Below are positions 23,288-33,518 of a stretch of DNA of 64,000 nt, piece by piece. How positions within the stretch are numbered: position 1 is the first letter of the stretch; the number at the start of each line of letters is the position of its first letter. The position numbers and the translations under genes are program-made. Source of the DNA: Variovorax paradoxus. GTDB taxonomy: Bacteria; Pseudomonadota; Gammaproteobacteria; Burkholderiales; Burkholderiaceae_C. Location of the stretch: positions 2,726,001-2,790,000 of the forward strand of contig NZ_CP102931.1 of NCBI RefSeq assembly GCF_024734665.1, given 5' to 3'. The notes under the pieces were generated by a model, which was not told the DNA's origin, made no database searches, and saw nothing but the letters and a program-made list of their open reading frames with translations.

Positions 23288-23764
23288 ATGGCAACCATCC
23301 CCATCACCAAGCGCGGCGCTGAAAAACTGCGCGCCGAACTGCATCAACTCAAGACGGTGGACCGTCCCTGGGTCATCAATGCAATTTCCGAAGCACGCGC
23401 CCAGGGCGACCTGAGCGAAAACGCCGAATACGAAGTCGCCAAGGACCGCCAGGGCTTCATCGAAGGCCGCATCCAGGAAGTCGAAGGCAAGCTGTCGGCC
23501 GCGCAGATCATCGACCCGAGCGAGCTCGATGCCGGCGGCAAGGTGGTGTTCGGCTCGACCGTTGAACTCGAGGAAGAGGAAAGCGGCGAAGCCGTGAAGT
23601 ACCAGATCGTCGGCGAAGACGAAGCCGACCTGAAGCTCGGCCTCATCAACATTTCCAGCCCGATCGCGCGCGCGCTCATCGGCAAGGAAGAGGGCGACAC
23701 CGCCGAAGTGCAGGCCCCTGGCGGCCTCAAGCGCTACGAGATCGTGGCCGTTCGCTACCTCTGA
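23288..23764 (+). CDS. greA: Transcription elongation factor GreA
   Basis: Stimulates transcript cleavage by backtracked RNA polymerase. It has 158 residues. The N-terminal coiled coil carries the acidic tip in [16 protein letters not shown] (about residues 41-56), and the C-terminal FKBP-like domain includes [16 protein letters not shown]. The ATG is preceded by GGAGAACC. greA next to carB is a conserved arrangement in proteobacteria, interrupted here by the Kdo hydroxylase gene. Confidence 0.97.
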   Translation: MATIPITKRGAEKLRAELHQLKTVDRPWVINAISEARAQGDLSENAEYEVAKDRQGFIEGRIQEVEGKLSAAQIIDPSELDAGGKVVFGSTVELEEEESGEAVKYQIVGEDEADLKLGLINISSPIARALIGKEEGDTAEVQAPGGLKRYEIVAVRYL

Positions 23765-23775
23765 TTCTTCGACCC

Positions 23776-24192
23776 ATGAAAGACCGCATTGCGCTGATGC
23801 TGGCCGCCTTCTGGTGGGGCAGCCTCACCACGATCGGTTTCCTGGTGGTGCCGATGCTGTTCGCCAGGCTCGGCAACCCGTCGGTGGCTGGTAATTTTGC
23901 GGCGCAGCTGTTCGAGGCGCAGAGCTGGATCGCGATCGGCTGCGGGCTGATCCTGCTGATCCATTTCAGGGCCAAGGCCGACGATCGCATGAGCGGGCCA
24001 GCGATGACAGCCATCTTCTTCATCCTGGGCGCGCTGTTGCTGGCGCTGCTTCAGCAGTACGCCGTGGCGCCTCGCATCCTGGCGCGCGAGAACCTCAAGC
24101 TGTGGCACGCCGTGGGCAGCGGCATGTACCTTGTGCAGTGGGTGTGCGTCGGCGTGCTGCTCTGGCGCATGGGCGCCCGCAAGCCAGACTGA
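23776..24192 (+). CDS. DUF4149 family membrane protein
   Basis: Small inner-membrane protein of 138 residues with about four hydrophobic segments (near residues 7-29, 48-65, 76-95 and 113-132). Between the last two lies QYAVAPRILARE, resembling the DUF4149 family. No catalytic motif is visible and function is unknown. It starts 11 bp after greA, so it probably shares its transcript, and it converges on the glycosyltransferase-like gene. Confidence 0.75.
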   Translation: MKDRIALMLAAFWWGSLTTIGFLVVPMLFARLGNPSVAGNFAAQLFEAQSWIAIGCGLILLIHFRAKADDRMSGPAMTAIFFILGALLLALLQQYAVAPRILARENLKLWHAVGSGMYLVQWVCVGVLLWRMGARKPD

Positions 24193-24223
24193 ATGGCAGA
24201 GACGGCAGCCGCCGCCTCCGTGC

Positions 24224-24982
24224 TTACTCTTTCCAGTACTTCGCGACCCAGCGCGCCGGCCGGATGAACCGGAAGGCCCGGTTGCGGCGGCCCGCAAGTG
24301 CGTCCGGCGGATTGCACTCGCCATGGAACACCATGATGCGTGCGCCCTCGGGCACGAAAGGCTCTTCCCAATAGTTGGTCGGCCAAGTCGGGATGCCGTG
24401 GTACTTGAAGCTCGGGCACCAGCCGTCCGGCCAGTAAGCCAGCTTGCCCTGGTTGTGGAGCACGTCCGACAGGTAGGCCTGCTCGTTGCGGTATTCGGCC
24501 TGAACCTTGTCCATGTTGGCGCGGAAATACGCCAGCACGTCGGCGTGGGCGCCCAGCTCGAAGCGGTAGACCGACGAATTGCCCGTGATTCGCTCGCGCC
24601 GCCAGGGGCGAGCGTAGTCGTGAATGATCAGGAATTCACCGGGTTGCTCGAAGAAGGCGTCCAGGCTGCCCACCACGACCACGTCGAGGTCGAGGAAGAG
24701 GGCGGGACCGCGCAGGCCGTGCAGGTCCTGCTCGAAGGTCGTGAGCTTCTTCCAGGCGCCATCGCGCTGGCCGGGGGCCAGATGCAGGTTGAGCGGCGGA
24801 ATCGGCAGGCAGGTCACCTCGGGGCGAACGCCGTTGCCATCGTCGGTCAGGCACACGAACTTGAAGTCGCCACTGAGGTTGCGGCGGACCATCGCGTAGA
24901 GGCGGTTGACGTATTCGGGGCCGTATTTCGTGCCCCACTTCATGCAGAGAATATGGCGCTGGGCGCCTTGCGCTGCCACCAA
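24224..24982 (-). CDS. Glycosyltransferase-like protein with DxD motif
   Basis: A 252-residue protein of unknown substrate. [18 protein letters not shown] near residue 100 looks like the DxD nucleotide-sugar/metal site of GT-A fold transferases, and the layout resembles capsule or LPS glycosyltransferases of the GT8/GT32 type. The called TTG start lies 2 bp downstream of the yhbY stop, so translation is probably coupled. An internal ATG at 24943 would shorten the protein by 13 residues. No signal peptide is seen. Confidence 0.65.
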   Translation of the reverse strand: MVAAQGAQRHILCMKWGTKYGPEYVNRLYAMVRRNLSGDFKFVCLTDDGNGVRPEVTCLPIPPLNLHLAPGQRDGAWKKLTTFEQDLHGLRGPALFLDLDVVVVGSLDAFFEQPGEFLIIHDYARPWRRERITGNSSVYRFELGAHADVLAYFRANMDKVQAEYRNEQAYLSDVLHNQGKLAYWPDGWCPSFKYHGIPTWPTNYWEEPFVPEGARIMVFHGECNPPDALAGRRNRAFRFIRPARWVAKYWKE

Positions 24983-24984
24983 GC

Positions 24985-25464
24985 TCAGTCCGCCTGGTTG
25001 CGCTTCTTGGCCGACAGGGGCCGTTTTGCCTTGGCGCGCTTGATGGTGCCGCCAGGGGTCAGGCGCTGGTTGCCGAGCACGCGCAGGGTCTTGATTTCAG
25101 GCCGTTGGCCGCCGCGCTTGCTGTACTTGACGATCTTCACGTCGCGCGGGCCGGGCATGCGGTCTTCATCGACCACGCGCTCTTTTTCGGGCTTCGGGCG
25201 CCACAGCACCAGCAGCTTGCCGATGTGCTGGATGGGGGCGGCATCGAGCTCGTCGGACAGCTCGCGCAGCATGGCGTCGCGGGCGAGGCGGTCGTCGGAG
25301 AAGACGCGGATCTTGATCAGGCCATGGGCCTTGAGTGCCGCGTCGGCTTCTTTTTTTACGGCAGGGGTGAGCCCGTCTCCACCGACCATGACGATCGGAT
25401 CCAGGTGGTGAGCTTCGGCGCGGTGCACCTTGCGCTCGGCAGGGGTAAGTTGAATGGCGGGCAT
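24985..25464 (-). CDS. yhbY: YhbY/CRM-domain RNA-binding protein
   Basis: Ribosome-assembly-associated RNA-binding protein with a CRM (CRS1-YhbY) domain over about residues 5-100, including [20 protein letters not shown] and a GGDGLTP loop. The 159 residues include a basic C-terminal tail ending in [13 protein letters not shown], longer than the roughly 97-residue enteric protein. The frame stays open upstream, but the ATG at 25464 matches the family start. It is divergent from rlmE, 33 bp away. Confidence 0.88.
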   Translation of the reverse strand: MPAIQLTPAERKVHRAEAHHLDPIVMVGGDGLTPAVKKEADAALKAHGLIKIRVFSDDRLARDAMLRELSDELDAAPIQHIGKLLVLWRPKPEKERVVDEDRMPGPRDVKIVKYSKRGGQRPEIKTLRVLGNQRLTPGGTIKRAKAKRPLSAKKRNQAD

Positions 25465-25497
25465 CCCCGTATTATCGACGCGTACACGAAGACCCTC

Positions 25498-26166
25498 ATG
25501 AGCACCAAAGCCAAAAGCAAAAAAGTCAATAAAGCGTGGCTTCACGACCATATCAACGATCCCTACGTGAAGCTCGCCACCAAGGAGGGTTATCGCGCGC
25601 GCGCCGCCTACAAGCTCAAGGAAATCGACGAGTCGCTCGGTCTCGTCAAGCCGGGCCAGCTGGTGGTGGACCTCGGCTCCACCCCCGGCGCCTGGAGCCA
25701 GTACCTGCGCCGGCGCATGTCGCCCGGCGGCGCCGCGGCCGGCGAGCTGAACGGCACCATTGTTTCGCTCGACATCCTGCCGATGGAGCCCATCGAGGGC
25801 GTGACCTTCCTGCAGGGGGATTTCCGCGAAGACGCGCTGCTGCAACAGTTGCTGGGCGTCCTGGCAGGCCGCAAGGCCGACCTGGTGGTGTCGGACATGG
25901 CACCCAACCTGTCGGGCATCCATTCAGCCGACGCCGCCCGGGTGGCGCACCTGATCGAGCTTGCCATCGACTTTGCCCAGCACCACCTGAAGCCCGAGGG
26001 GGCGCTGGTGGCCAAGCTGTTCCACGGCGGTGGCTACGACGAGCTGGTGAAGCTCTTCAAGGCGAATTTCCGCATCGTGAAGCCCTTCAAACCCAAGGCG
26101 TCGCGGGACAAATCGGCCGAGACCTTCCTGGTCGGCATGGGCCTGAAGGCCCCGGATACGCCTTGA
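25498..26166 (+). CDS. rlmE: 23S rRNA (uridine-2552-2'-O)-methyltransferase
   Basis: SAM-dependent FtsJ/RrmJ-type enzyme that methylates U2552 in the ribosomal A site. It has 222 residues. [20 protein letters not shown] holds the first catalytic lysine, [14 protein letters not shown] binds [14 protein letters not shown] holds the Asp, [12 protein letters not shown] the second Lys and ETFLVG the Glu of the K-D-K-E tetrad. The start at 25498 gives the family length. rlmE upstream of ftsH is a conserved pairing. Confidence 0.96.
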   Translation: MSTKAKSKKVNKAWLHDHINDPYVKLATKEGYRARAAYKLKEIDESLGLVKPGQLVVDLGSTPGAWSQYLRRRMSPGGAAAGELNGTIVSLDILPMEPIEGVTFLQGDFREDALLQQLLGVLAGRKADLVVSDMAPNLSGIHSADAARVAHLIELAIDFAQHHLKPEGALVAKLFHGGGYDELVKLFKANFRIVKPFKPKASRDKSAETFLVGMGLKAPDTP

Positions 26167-26333
26167 TACCTTGCCGCCGAGGGTGCGTTTGTGGCGCAAA
26201 CCCTTGTCAGGCTATGGCTGCATTAGGGAAATGCCCGCTTTTCGCAGCTTGAAAAGCCTAAAATGGGGCGCAATTGCGTACCCACAGCGCGTTTTTTCAT
26301 TTAACTGTCACGCGCTTTAGCCTGGAGCTTCGT

Positions 26334-28250
26334 TTGAACAATCAGTGGTTTTCCAAAGTTGCCGTATGGCTCGTCATTGCCATGGTGTTGTTCACTGTGT
26401 TCAAGCAGTTCGACACCCGCGGTGGCGTCGGCTCGGGGACAGTCAGCTACTCCGAGTTTCTGGACCAGGTCCGCAACAACCAGGTCAAGAGCGCCGTCAT
26501 TCCCGAGGGCGCTGCCGGCGGTGAGATCGTCGCAGTCACCAATGACGATCGCAAGATCCGCACGACCGCCACGGTGCTCGACCGCGGCCTCGTGGGCGAC
26601 CTGATCGACCACAACGTCAAGTTCGACGTCAAGCCGCGCGAAGAGAGCTCGCTGCTCATGACGCTGCTGGTCAGCTGGGGCCCGATGCTGCTGCTGATCG
26701 GCGTCTGGATCTACTTCATGCGACAGATGCAGGGCGGCGGCAAGGGCGGGGCGTTCAGCTTCGGCAAGAGCAAGGCCCGCATGATGGACGAGAACAACAA
26801 CACGGTCACTTTTGCCGACGTCGCGGGCTGCGACGAGGCCAAGGAAGAAGTCCGTGAAGTGGTCGACTTCCTGAAAGACCCGCAGCGCTTCCAGAAGCTC
26901 GGCGGCCGCATTCCTCGCGGTTTGCTGCTGGTCGGCCCTCCGGGCACCGGCAAGACGCTGCTGGCCAAGTCGATCGCCGGCGAAGCCAAGGTGCCTTTCT
27001 TCTCGATTTCGGGTTCCGACTTCGTTGAAATGTTCGTCGGCGTGGGCGCGGCCCGTGTGCGCGACATGTTCGAGAACGCCAAGAAGAACGCGCCTTGCAT
27101 CATCTTCATCGACGAAATCGATGCTGTGGGCCGTCAGCGCGGTGCCGGCCTCGGCGGCGGCAATGACGAACGCGAACAAACGCTCAACCAGATGCTGGTC
27201 GAGATGGACGGCTTCGAAACCAATCTCGGCGTGATCGTGGTGGCAGCCACCAACCGACCCGACATCCTGGACGCCGCTCTGCTGCGCCCCGGTCGCTTCG
27301 ACCGTCAGGTGTACGTCACGCTGCCCGACATCCGCGGCCGTGAACAGATCCTCGGCGTGCACATGCGCAAGGTTCCGCTGGGCCAGGACGTGAATCCGAG
27401 CGTGATCGCCCGCGGCACGCCCGGCATGTCCGGCGCCGACCTGGCCAATCTCTGCAACGAAGCCGCCCTGATGGCCGCCCGTCGCAATGCGCGCGTCGTC
27501 GAGATGCAGGACTTCGAGAAGGCCAAGGACAAGATCTTCATGGGCCCCGAGCGCAAGAGCATGGTCATGCCCGAGGAAGAGCGCCGCAACACGGCCTACC
27601 ACGAGTCCGGCCACGCCCTCATCGGCAAGCTGCTGCCCAAGTGCGACCCGGTCCACAAGGTCACGATCATTCCGCGTGGCCGCGCCCTCGGCGTGACCAT
27701 GAGCCTGCCTGCGCAAGACCGCTACAGCTACGACCGCGAATACATGCTGAACCAGATCAGCATGCTGTTCGGTGGCCGCATTGCCGAAGAAGTGTTCATG
27801 CACCAGATGACCACCGGCGCGAGCAATGACTTCGAGCGCGCGACCTCCATCGCCCGCGACATGGTCACGCGCTACGGCATGACCGACGCGCTGGGCCCGA
27901 TGGTCTATGCCGAGAACGAAGGCGAAGTGTTCCTGGGCCGCTCGGTCACCAAGACGACCAACATGAGCGAGCAGACCATGGAAAAGGTCGACTCCGAAGT
28001 GCGCCGCATCATCGACGAGCAGTACGCCCTGGCGCGCCGCCTGATCGAAGAGAACAGCGACAAGATGCACGCCATGGCCAAGGCGCTGCTCGAGTGGGAA
28101 ACCATCGACAGCGAACAGCTCGACGACATCATGGCCGGCCGTGCGCCGCGCCCGCCCAAGGACTGGACGCCGCGCATCCCGCCTTCGGGCAGTGGTGGCA
28201 GCGGCGGTACGCCGGCAGTCAACCCTGACCCGGCGCCCACTGCGGCCTGA
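26334..28250 (+). CDS. ftsH: ATP-dependent zinc metalloprotease FtsH
   Basis: Membrane-anchored AAA+ protease for quality control and regulated turnover (for example LpxC in enterics). It has 638 residues. Two transmembrane helices (about 5-25 and 105-125) flank a periplasmic domain. Walker A GPPGTGKT is near residue 201, Walker B IIFIDEID follows, then the second-region-of-homology [20 protein letters not shown] and the zinc site HESGH at residue 423. I chose the TTG at 26334 because GGAG sits 7 bp upstream and the product starts MNNQWFSK as in relatives. Confidence 0.96.
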   Translation: MNNQWFSKVAVWLVIAMVLFTVFKQFDTRGGVGSGTVSYSEFLDQVRNNQVKSAVIPEGAAGGEIVAVTNDDRKIRTTATVLDRGLVGDLIDHNVKFDVKPREESSLLMTLLVSWGPMLLLIGVWIYFMRQMQGGGKGGAFSFGKSKARMMDENNNTVTFADVAGCDEAKEEVREVVDFLKDPQRFQKLGGRIPRGLLLVGPPGTGKTLLAKSIAGEAKVPFFSISGSDFVEMFVGVGAARVRDMFENAKKNAPCIIFIDEIDAVGRQRGAGLGGGNDEREQTLNQMLVEMDGFETNLGVIVVAATNRPDILDAALLRPGRFDRQVYVTLPDIRGREQILGVHMRKVPLGQDVNPSVIARGTPGMSGADLANLCNEAALMAARRNARVVEMQDFEKAKDKIFMGPERKSMVMPEEERRNTAYHESGHALIGKLLPKCDPVHKVTIIPRGRALGVTMSLPAQDRYSYDREYMLNQISMLFGGRIAEEVFMHQMTTGASNDFERATSIARDMVTRYGMTDALGPMVYAENEGEVFLGRSVTKTTNMSEQTMEKVDSEVRRIIDEQYALARRLIEENSDKMHAMAKALLEWETIDSEQLDDIMAGRAPRPPKDWTPRIPPSGSGGSGGTPAVNPDPAPTAA

Positions 28251-28272
28251 GGTGGACTTGGCATCAAGCAAC

Positions 28273-28295
28273 AACGGGGCCTCTGGCCCCGTTTT
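28273..28295 (+). terminator. Intrinsic terminator after ftsH
   Basis: A 9-bp stem AACGGGGCC / GGCCCCGTT with a TCT loop, followed by TTTT. It lies inside the longest open frame of folP and argues for the downstream folP start. Confidence 0.75.
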
Positions 28296-28317
28296 CCATG
28301 GGGCGCCATCCGGCGGG

Positions 28318-29184
28318 GTGTGGCAGACCTCGCGCTTTCGCATCGACCTCGCGCAGCCGCGCGTGATGGGCATCGTCAACGTCACGCCCGATTCGTTCTC
28401 CGACGGTGGTGCCCACGCTTCTACCCAGGCGGCGCTGCAGCACTGCGAGCAGTTGCTGAAAGAGGGCGCCGACATCCTCGACATCGGCGGCGAATCGACC
28501 CGCCCTGGCAGCCCCGCGGTGCCGCTCGACGCCGAGCTGGCGCGTGTGCTGCCCGTGGTGCGCGAGGCGGTGAAGCTCAATGTGCCTATCTCCATCGATA
28601 CCTACAAGCCGGAGGTGATGCGCGCGGTGCTCGACCTGGGCGCGGACATCGTCAACGACATCTGGGCGCTGCGCCAGCCGGGCGCGCGCGAGGCCGTTGC
28701 GGCACACCCTTTGTGCGGCGTCTGCCTGATGCATATGCACCGCGACCCGCAGACCATGCAGGCCGTGCCCATGGCGGGCGATGTGATCCCCGAGGTGCTG
28801 TCTTTCCTCACGGCGCAGGTGCAACTTCTGCACGCGCTGGGGGTCGACCATTCGCGCATCACGCTCGACCCCGGCGTGGGCTTCGGCAAGACGGTGGCGC
28901 AGAATTTCGCCTTGCTGGCACGCCAGCGCGAGCTGCTTGCCGCCGGCTATCCGCTATTGCTGGGCTGGTCGCGCAAGTCGTCGATCGGTGCGGTTACAGG
29001 CATCGAGGCGGCGGGCGAGCGCATCGTGCCCAGCGTCGCTGCTGCCGTGCTGGCGGTGGACCGGGGAGCGGCCGTGGTGCGCGTGCATGACGTGCGCGAC
29101 ACGGTTGCCGCGCTCGCGGTATGGCGCGCCATGAAGGCGCAAGAGTCACAACAACAAACACAAGAGCAGACATCAACACCATGA
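28318..29184 (+). CDS. folP: Dihydropteroate synthase
   Basis: Joins p-aminobenzoate to 6-hydroxymethyl-dihydropterin diphosphate in folate synthesis; target of sulfonamides. Landmarks are [26 protein letters not shown], the D-x-N-D region [16 protein letters not shown] and [10 protein letters not shown] prefer the GTG at 28318 (288 residues). The frame is also open to a GTG at 28252, but that start lies before the ftsH terminator. It overlaps glmM by ATGA, a conserved folP-glmM coupling. Confidence 0.94.
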   Translation: MWQTSRFRIDLAQPRVMGIVNVTPDSFSDGGAHASTQAALQHCEQLLKEGADILDIGGESTRPGSPAVPLDAELARVLPVVREAVKLNVPISIDTYKPEVMRAVLDLGADIVNDIWALRQPGAREAVAAHPLCGVCLMHMHRDPQTMQAVPMAGDVIPEVLSFLTAQVQLLHALGVDHSRITLDPGVGFGKTVAQNFALLARQRELLAAGYPLLLGWSRKSSIGAVTGIEAAGERIVPSVAAAVLAVDRGAAVVRVHDVRDTVAALAVWRAMKAQESQQQTQEQTSTP

Positions 29185-30518
29185 CTCGCAAATATTTCGG
29201 CACAGACGGCATCCGTGGCACTGTCGGCCAGGCGCCCATCACGCCAGATTTCGTGTTGCGCCTCGCGCACGCCGTGGGTCGCGTGCTCAAGAAGACCCAG
29301 TCGCGCCCTACGGTGCTGATCGGCAAAGACACGCGCATTTCGGGCTACATGCTTGAATCGGCGCTGGAGTCGGGCTTCAACTCGGCGGGTGTCGACGTGG
29401 TGTTGCTCGGCCCGTTGCCCACGCCCGGCGTAGCCTACCTCACGCGCGCCCAGCGCGCGAGCCTCGGCGTGGTGATCAGCGCGAGCCACAACGCCTACCC
29501 CGACAACGGCATCAAGTTCTTCAGCGCGCAGGGTACCAAGCTCGACGACGCCTGGGAACTGGCCGTCGAAGCCGTACTGGAAGAAGCGCCGGTGTGGGTG
29601 GACTCCGCCAACCTCGGCAAGGCGCGCCGCCTCAACGACGCACCGGGCCGCTACATCGAGTTCTGCAAGAGCACCTTCGCCAACGACCTGACGCTGCGCG
29701 ACATGAAGCTGGTGGTCGACGCGGCGCACGGCGCGGCCTACCAGGTGGCGCCCAATGTGTTCCACGAACTGGGCGCGGAAGTGACCAGCATCGGCGTTTC
29801 GCCTGACGGGCTCAACATCAACAAGGGCTTCGGCGCCACGCATCCCGAGGCCCTTGTGGCCGCGGTGACGGCTCAGCGAGCCGACTACGGCATTGCGCTC
29901 GACGGCGACGCCGACCGCCTGCAGCTGGTCGATGCCAGCGGGCGGCTCTTCAACGGCGACGAACTGCTCTATCTCATGGTGACCGAGCGCATCGCGCGCG
30001 GCGAGAAACCGGTGGGGGTGGTCGGCACGCTCATGACCAACAAGGCCGTCGAAGTCGCGTTGCGCGGGCATGGCATCGAGTTCGTGCGCGCCAAGGTCGG
30101 CGACCGCTATGTGCTCGAAGAGCTCGACAAGCGCGGCTGGCTGCTGGGCGGCGAGGGCTCCGGCCACCTGCTGGCACTCGACCGCCACACCACGGGCGAC
30201 GGCATCGTGAGCGCGCTGCAGGTGCTGCAGGCCTGCGTACGCAGCGGCAAGACCGTGGCGCAGCTGCTCGAAGGCGTCACGCTGTTCCCGCAAACGCTGA
30301 TCAACGTGCGCCTCGCGCCCGACCAGGACTGGAAAGCCAACAAGGCGCTCGCAAGCGAAACGCAGCGCATCGAGGCCGAGCTGGGCGACAGCGGCCGCGT
30401 GCTGATCCGTGCGAGCGGCACCGAGCCGCTGGTGCGCGTGATGGTCGAGGCCCGCGATGCGAAGCAGTCCGAGTCGTGCGCCAAGCGCCTCGCCGCCACG
30501 CTGGAGCCGGCTAAATGA
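29181..30518 (+). CDS. glmM: Phosphoglucosamine mutase
   Basis: Converts glucosamine-6-phosphate to glucosamine-1-phosphate for UDP-GlcNAc, the start of both peptidoglycan and lipid A synthesis. It has 445 residues. [10 protein letters not shown] lies at the N-terminus, the phosphoserine is Ser102 in [12 protein letters not shown], the metal loop is DGDADR near residue 240, and the phosphate-binding [12 protein letters not shown] is near the C-terminus. It overlaps both folP and the acetyltransferase gene by 4 bp. Confidence 0.97.
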   Translation: MTRKYFGTDGIRGTVGQAPITPDFVLRLAHAVGRVLKKTQSRPTVLIGKDTRISGYMLESALESGFNSAGVDVVLLGPLPTPGVAYLTRAQRASLGVVISASHNAYPDNGIKFFSAQGTKLDDAWELAVEAVLEEAPVWVDSANLGKARRLNDAPGRYIEFCKSTFANDLTLRDMKLVVDAAHGAAYQVAPNVFHELGAEVTSIGVSPDGLNINKGFGATHPEALVAAVTAQRADYGIALDGDADRLQLVDASGRLFNGDELLYLMVTERIARGEKPVGVVGTLMTNKAVEVALRGHGIEFVRAKVGDRYVLEELDKRGWLLGGEGSGHLLALDRHTTGDGIVSALQVLQACVRSGKTVAQLLEGVTLFPQTLINVRLAPDQDWKANKALASETQRIEAELGDSGRVLIRASGTEPLVRVMVEARDAKQSESCAKRLAATLEPAK

Positions 30519-30997
30519 GCATCGAAACCTTCGTGGTGGACTACCGCGACGCCGCGCAGGCTGCCGCTCTGGTGGATCTTCTCAACGCCTATGCCAGCGA
30601 CCCGGCCGGCGGCGGCACGCCACTCGATGCCGATGTGCGCAAAAACCTGCCCGCGGCACTGGCGGCGCGTCCCCAGGCCTTCAGCGTGCTGGCTTACGAC
30701 GGTGGGCAGCCCGTAGGCCTGATCAACTGCATCGAGGGCTTCTCGACCTTCGCCTGCAAACCGCTGGTGAACGTGCACGACGTGGTCGTGCTGTCCAGCC
30801 ACCGTGGGCGGCGCGTGGCGCAGAAGATGTTCGCGCAGGTGGAGCAGGAGGCGCGCAGGCGCGGTGCCTGCAAGCTCACGCTTGAAGTGCTCTCGGGCAA
30901 CGCGCCCGCGCTGCGCGCGTACGAGCGCGAAGGGTTCATGGGCTACCAGCTCGATCCAGCGTTCGGGAGCGCTGTCTTCCTTCAGAAGAAGCTCTGA
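30515..30997 (+). CDS. GNAT family N-acetyltransferase
   Basis: A 160-residue acetyl-CoA-dependent acyltransferase fold. [21 protein letters not shown] (about residues 88-108) contains the acetyl-CoA pyrophosphate-binding loop in the R/Q-x-x-G-x-G/A position, and [20 protein letters not shown] is the typical C-terminal half. The substrate is unknown. The ATGA overlap with glmM suggests co-translation, but there is no evidence that it acts on amino sugars. Confidence 0.85.
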   Translation: MSIETFVVDYRDAAQAAALVDLLNAYASDPAGGGTPLDADVRKNLPAALAARPQAFSVLAYDGGQPVGLINCIEGFSTFACKPLVNVHDVVVLSSHRGRRVAQKMFAQVEQEARRRGACKLTLEVLSGNAPALRAYEREGFMGYQLDPAFGSAVFLQKKL

Positions 30998-31000
30998 AAA

Positions 31001-31037
31001 GAAAAAGGGCCGGGGCGAATCGATCGCCGTCGGCCCT
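31001..31037 (-). terminator. Terminator of the acyl-CoA dehydrogenase cluster
   Basis: A composite hairpin pairs AGGGCCG (31006-31012) with CGGCCCT (31031-31037), with an inner GGCGA/TCGCC stem. On the minus strand it is followed by TTTTTCTTTTC, so it should end transcripts coming from the 31082-36609 cluster. Confidence 0.7.
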
Positions 31038-31045
31038 CATCCCAG

Positions 31046-31068
31046 CCCTCTCCCCAGGGGGGAGAGGG
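31046..31068. repeat. Palindromic CCCTCTCCCC/GGGGAGAGGG element
   Basis: A 10-bp perfect inverted repeat around an AGG loop, embedded in CCAGCCCTCTCCCC. Similar sequences are common as dispersed intergenic palindromes in many proteobacterial genomes; only one copy was noticed here. It lies in the convergent gap beside the terminator. Confidence 0.5.
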
Positions 31069-31081
31069 GGCAAGACACAGA

Positions 31082-32353
31082 TCAGAAGCGCGTCACCGGC
31101 ATTTCAGCGTCGGCCTTGTTCGGCGCGTACTTACCCAGTTCCCACTTGGCGATCGCGTTGCGGTGCACTTCGTCCGGACCATCCGCAAAGCGCAGCGTGC
31201 GCGCGCCGGCATAGGCTGCTGCCAGCGGGAAGTCGTCGCACATGCCGCCGCCGCCGTGGACCTGCATGGCCCAGTCGATCACCTGGCAGGCCATCGACGG
31301 TGCGACGACCTTGATCATGGCGATCTCGTTCTTGGCGACCTTGTTGCCGGCCACGTCCATCAGCCATGCGGCCTTGAGCGTGAGCAGGCGGGCCATGTCG
31401 ATCTTGCAGCGGGCTTCGGCGATGCGTTCCTGCGTCACGGTCTGCGAGGCCACGGTCTTGCCGAAGGCCACGCGCGACGAGGCGCGCTTGCACATCAGTT
31501 CGAGCGCGCGCTCGGCCAGGCCGATCAGGCGCATGCAGTGATGGATGCGTCCCGGGCCAAGGCGGCCTTGCGCAATTTCGAAGCCGCGGCCTTCGCCGAG
31601 CAGCATGTTGCCGGCCGGCACGCGCACGTTCTCGAAGTACATCTCGACGTGGCCGTGCGGCGCGTCGTCGTAGCCCATCACGTTGAGCGGGCGCACGATG
31701 CGGATGCCCTTGGCGTCGGCCGGCACCACGATCATGCTTTGCTGCGAATGGCGAGGCGCGTCGGGGTCGCTCTTGCCCATGGTGATGAAGACCGCGCAGC
31801 GCGGATCGGCCGCGCCGGAAATCCACCACTTGTGGCCATTGATCACGTACTCGTCGCCCTGGCGTTCGATGCGCGTGGAGATGTTGGTGGCGTCGCTCGA
31901 TGCCACTTCGGGTTCGGTCATCGCGAAGGCCGAGCGGATCTGGCCTTCGAGCAGCGGCTTGAGCCAGCGTGCCTTGATCTCGTCCGAGCCGTAGCGCGCG
32001 ATGGTCTCCATGTTGCCAGTGTCGGGCGCCGAGCAGTTGAAGGCTTCGCTCGCCCACGGCACCGCGCCCATGATTTCGGCCAGCGGGGCGTATTCCTGGT
32101 TGGTCAGGCCCGCGCCTTCATAGCCCGAGGCGGCGGCGCTGTCGACCGGCAGGAACAGGTTCCACAGGCCCTGGGCCTTGGCTTTGTCCTTGAGCTTCTC
32201 GACCGTCTTGAGGGCCGACCAGCGCTTGCCGGCGACCGTGTTGGCAGCCAGTTCGGCGTGGTACTCGGCTTCGGCCGGATAGATGTGGTCGTCCATGAAC
32301 GCCTTGACGCGTTTCTGCAGGTCTTTGGTCTTGGCCGAGTATTCGAAATCCAT
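31082..32353 (-). CDS. Acyl-CoA dehydrogenase, ACAD10/ACAD11 type
   Basis: FAD enzyme of 423 residues. Segments [18 protein letters not shown] (about 106-123), [15 protein letters not shown] (144-158), [14 protein letters not shown] and [20 protein letters not shown] (264-283) closely resemble the dehydrogenase domain of human ACAD11 as I recall it. The usual catalytic glutamate position near the C-terminus reads FADGPDEVH, with Asp391. Bacterial relatives such as LvaC in Pseudomonas process phosphorylated 4-hydroxyacyl-CoAs. The start at 32353 gives the family N-terminus, although the frame is open further upstream. It lies 28 bp after the APH-like kinase gene. Family is certain; substrate is inferred. 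Confidence 0.93.
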   Translation of the reverse strand: MDFEYSAKTKDLQKRVKAFMDDHIYPAEAEYHAELAANTVAGKRWSALKTVEKLKDKAKAQGLWNLFLPVDSAAASGYEGAGLTNQEYAPLAEIMGAVPWASEAFNCSAPDTGNMETIARYGSDEIKARWLKPLLEGQIRSAFAMTEPEVASSDATNISTRIERQGDEYVINGHKWWISGAADPRCAVFITMGKSDPDAPRHSQQSMIVVPADAKGIRIVRPLNVMGYDDAPHGHVEMYFENVRVPAGNMLLGEGRGFEIAQGRLGPGRIHHCMRLIGLAERALELMCKRASSRVAFGKTVASQTVTQERIAEARCKIDMARLLTLKAAWLMDVAGNKVAKNEIAMIKVVAPSMACQVIDWAMQVHGGGGMCDDFPLAAAYAGARTLRFADGPDEVHRNAIAKWELGKYAPNKADAEMPVTRF

Positions 32354-32381
32354 CTTCGTCTCCTGGTGGGTGTGGGGCGGC

Positions 32382-33488
32382 TTATGCCTTTTGGGCAAAC
32401 TGCCAGGCCATTTCGGCCATGGGGCGTGCGCCGCGGGCCGAGGCCGCGGCTTGTTCGCTCGACGCGGTGCCGGCCTCGACCCGCTTGGCAATGCCTTGCA
32501 GGATCGCGGCCATGCGGAACAGGTTGTAGGCCTGGTAGAAGTTCCAGTCGGGCGCCAGTGCTTCGGGCGTGCTGATGCGGGTGCGTTCGCAATAGCGGCG
32601 GATGTATTCGCTCTCGGTGGGAATGCCCAGCGAGACGAGGTCTACACCACCGATGCCGCGCCCGGTGCTGGGCGGCATGTGCCAGGACATGCAGTGGTAG
32701 CTGAAGTCGGCCAGCGGATGGCCCAGCGTGGAGAGTTCCCAGTCGAGCACCGCGATGATGCGCGGCTCGGTGGCGTGGAACATCACGTTGTCGAGGCGGT
32801 AGTCGCCGTGGACGATCGACACCTTGCTTTCGTCGCGTGCGCTCGCCGGCATGTGGGCGGGCAGCCAGTCGATCAGCCGCTCCATGGCCTCGATGGGCTG
32901 CGAGAGCTCGCCGGCACCATCGGCCGAGGCCTTGTACTGCTTGCTCCAGCGGCCGATCTGGCGCTCGAAGTAGTTGCCGGGCTTGCCGTAGTCGGCCAGG
33001 CCGCGGGCGGCGAAGTCGACCGTGTGCAGCGCCGCGATCACGCGGTTCATCTCGTCGTAGTAAGCCGCGCGCTCGGCGTTGCTGAAGCCGGGCAGCGACT
33101 GGTCCCACAACACGCGGCCCTGCATGAACTCCATGACGTAGAAGGCGCGGCCGATGATGGCTTCGTCTTCGCATAGGCAATGCATGCGTGGCACCGGCAC
33201 GTCGGTGCCGGCCAGGCCGCTCATGACCTTGAATTCGCGCTCTACCGCATGGGCCGAGGGCAGCAGCTTGGCGACCGGGCCGGGCTTGGCGCGCATCACG
33301 TAGCTTTGCGAGGGCGTGACGAGCTTGTAGGTCGGGTTCGACTGGCCGCCCTTGAACATCTCGACCGTCAGTGGGCCCTTGAAACCGTCGAGGTTCTTTT
33401 CGAGCCAGGCCGCGAGCGCATCGACATCGAAAGCGTGCTGTTGCGAGACGGCACGGGTGCCGATGAAGTTGGAGAAGTCCTGGCTCAT
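32382..33488 (-). CDS. APH-family phosphotransferase (ACAD10/11 kinase-domain type)
   Basis: A 368-residue aminoglycoside-phosphotransferase-like kinase. [10 protein letters not shown] near residue 47 corresponds to the nucleotide loop. The Brenner motif HGDYRLDN is at residues 227-234 (catalytic Asp229), and the metal-binding [18 protein letters not shown] is at about 247-264. This pattern matches the N-terminal kinase domain fused to ACAD in animals and the LvaA kinase that phosphorylates 4-hydroxyacyl-CoA. Here the two parts are neighbouring genes. It is not expected to be an antibiotic-resistance enzyme. Confidence 0.9.
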   Translation of the reverse strand: MSQDFSNFIGTRAVSQQHAFDVDALAAWLEKNLDGFKGPLTVEMFKGGQSNPTYKLVTPSQSYVMRAKPGPVAKLLPSAHAVEREFKVMSGLAGTDVPVPRMHCLCEDEAIIGRAFYVMEFMQGRVLWDQSLPGFSNAERAAYYDEMNRVIAALHTVDFAARGLADYGKPGNYFERQIGRWSKQYKASADGAGELSQPIEAMERLIDWLPAHMPASARDESKVSIVHGDYRLDNVMFHATEPRIIAVLDWELSTLGHPLADFSYHCMSWHMPPSTGRGIGGVDLVSLGIPTESEYIRRYCERTRISTPEALAPDWNFYQAYNLFRMAAILQGIAKRVEAGTASSEQAAASARGARPMAEMAWQFAQKA

Positions 33489-33518
33489 GTCGGTGGGTCT
33501 TGTCTGTCTGTCCGTGTT

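Noticed and set aside
26240..26275. CTTGAAAA followed by TAAAATGGGG as a heat-shock (sigma-32) promoter for ftsH
   Set aside because: The CCCCAT-like element is on the opposite strand and the spacing does not fit; no valid sigma-32 promoter results.
26301..28595. A 764-codon minus-strand frame opposite ftsH and the folP start
   Set aside because: Same antisense artefact; would run through the ftsH terminator region and lacks any family motif.
32382..33488. Aminoglycoside resistance gene
   Set aside because: The APH fold is shared, but motifs and the adjacent ACAD11-type dehydrogenase point to a hydroxyacyl-CoA kinase.
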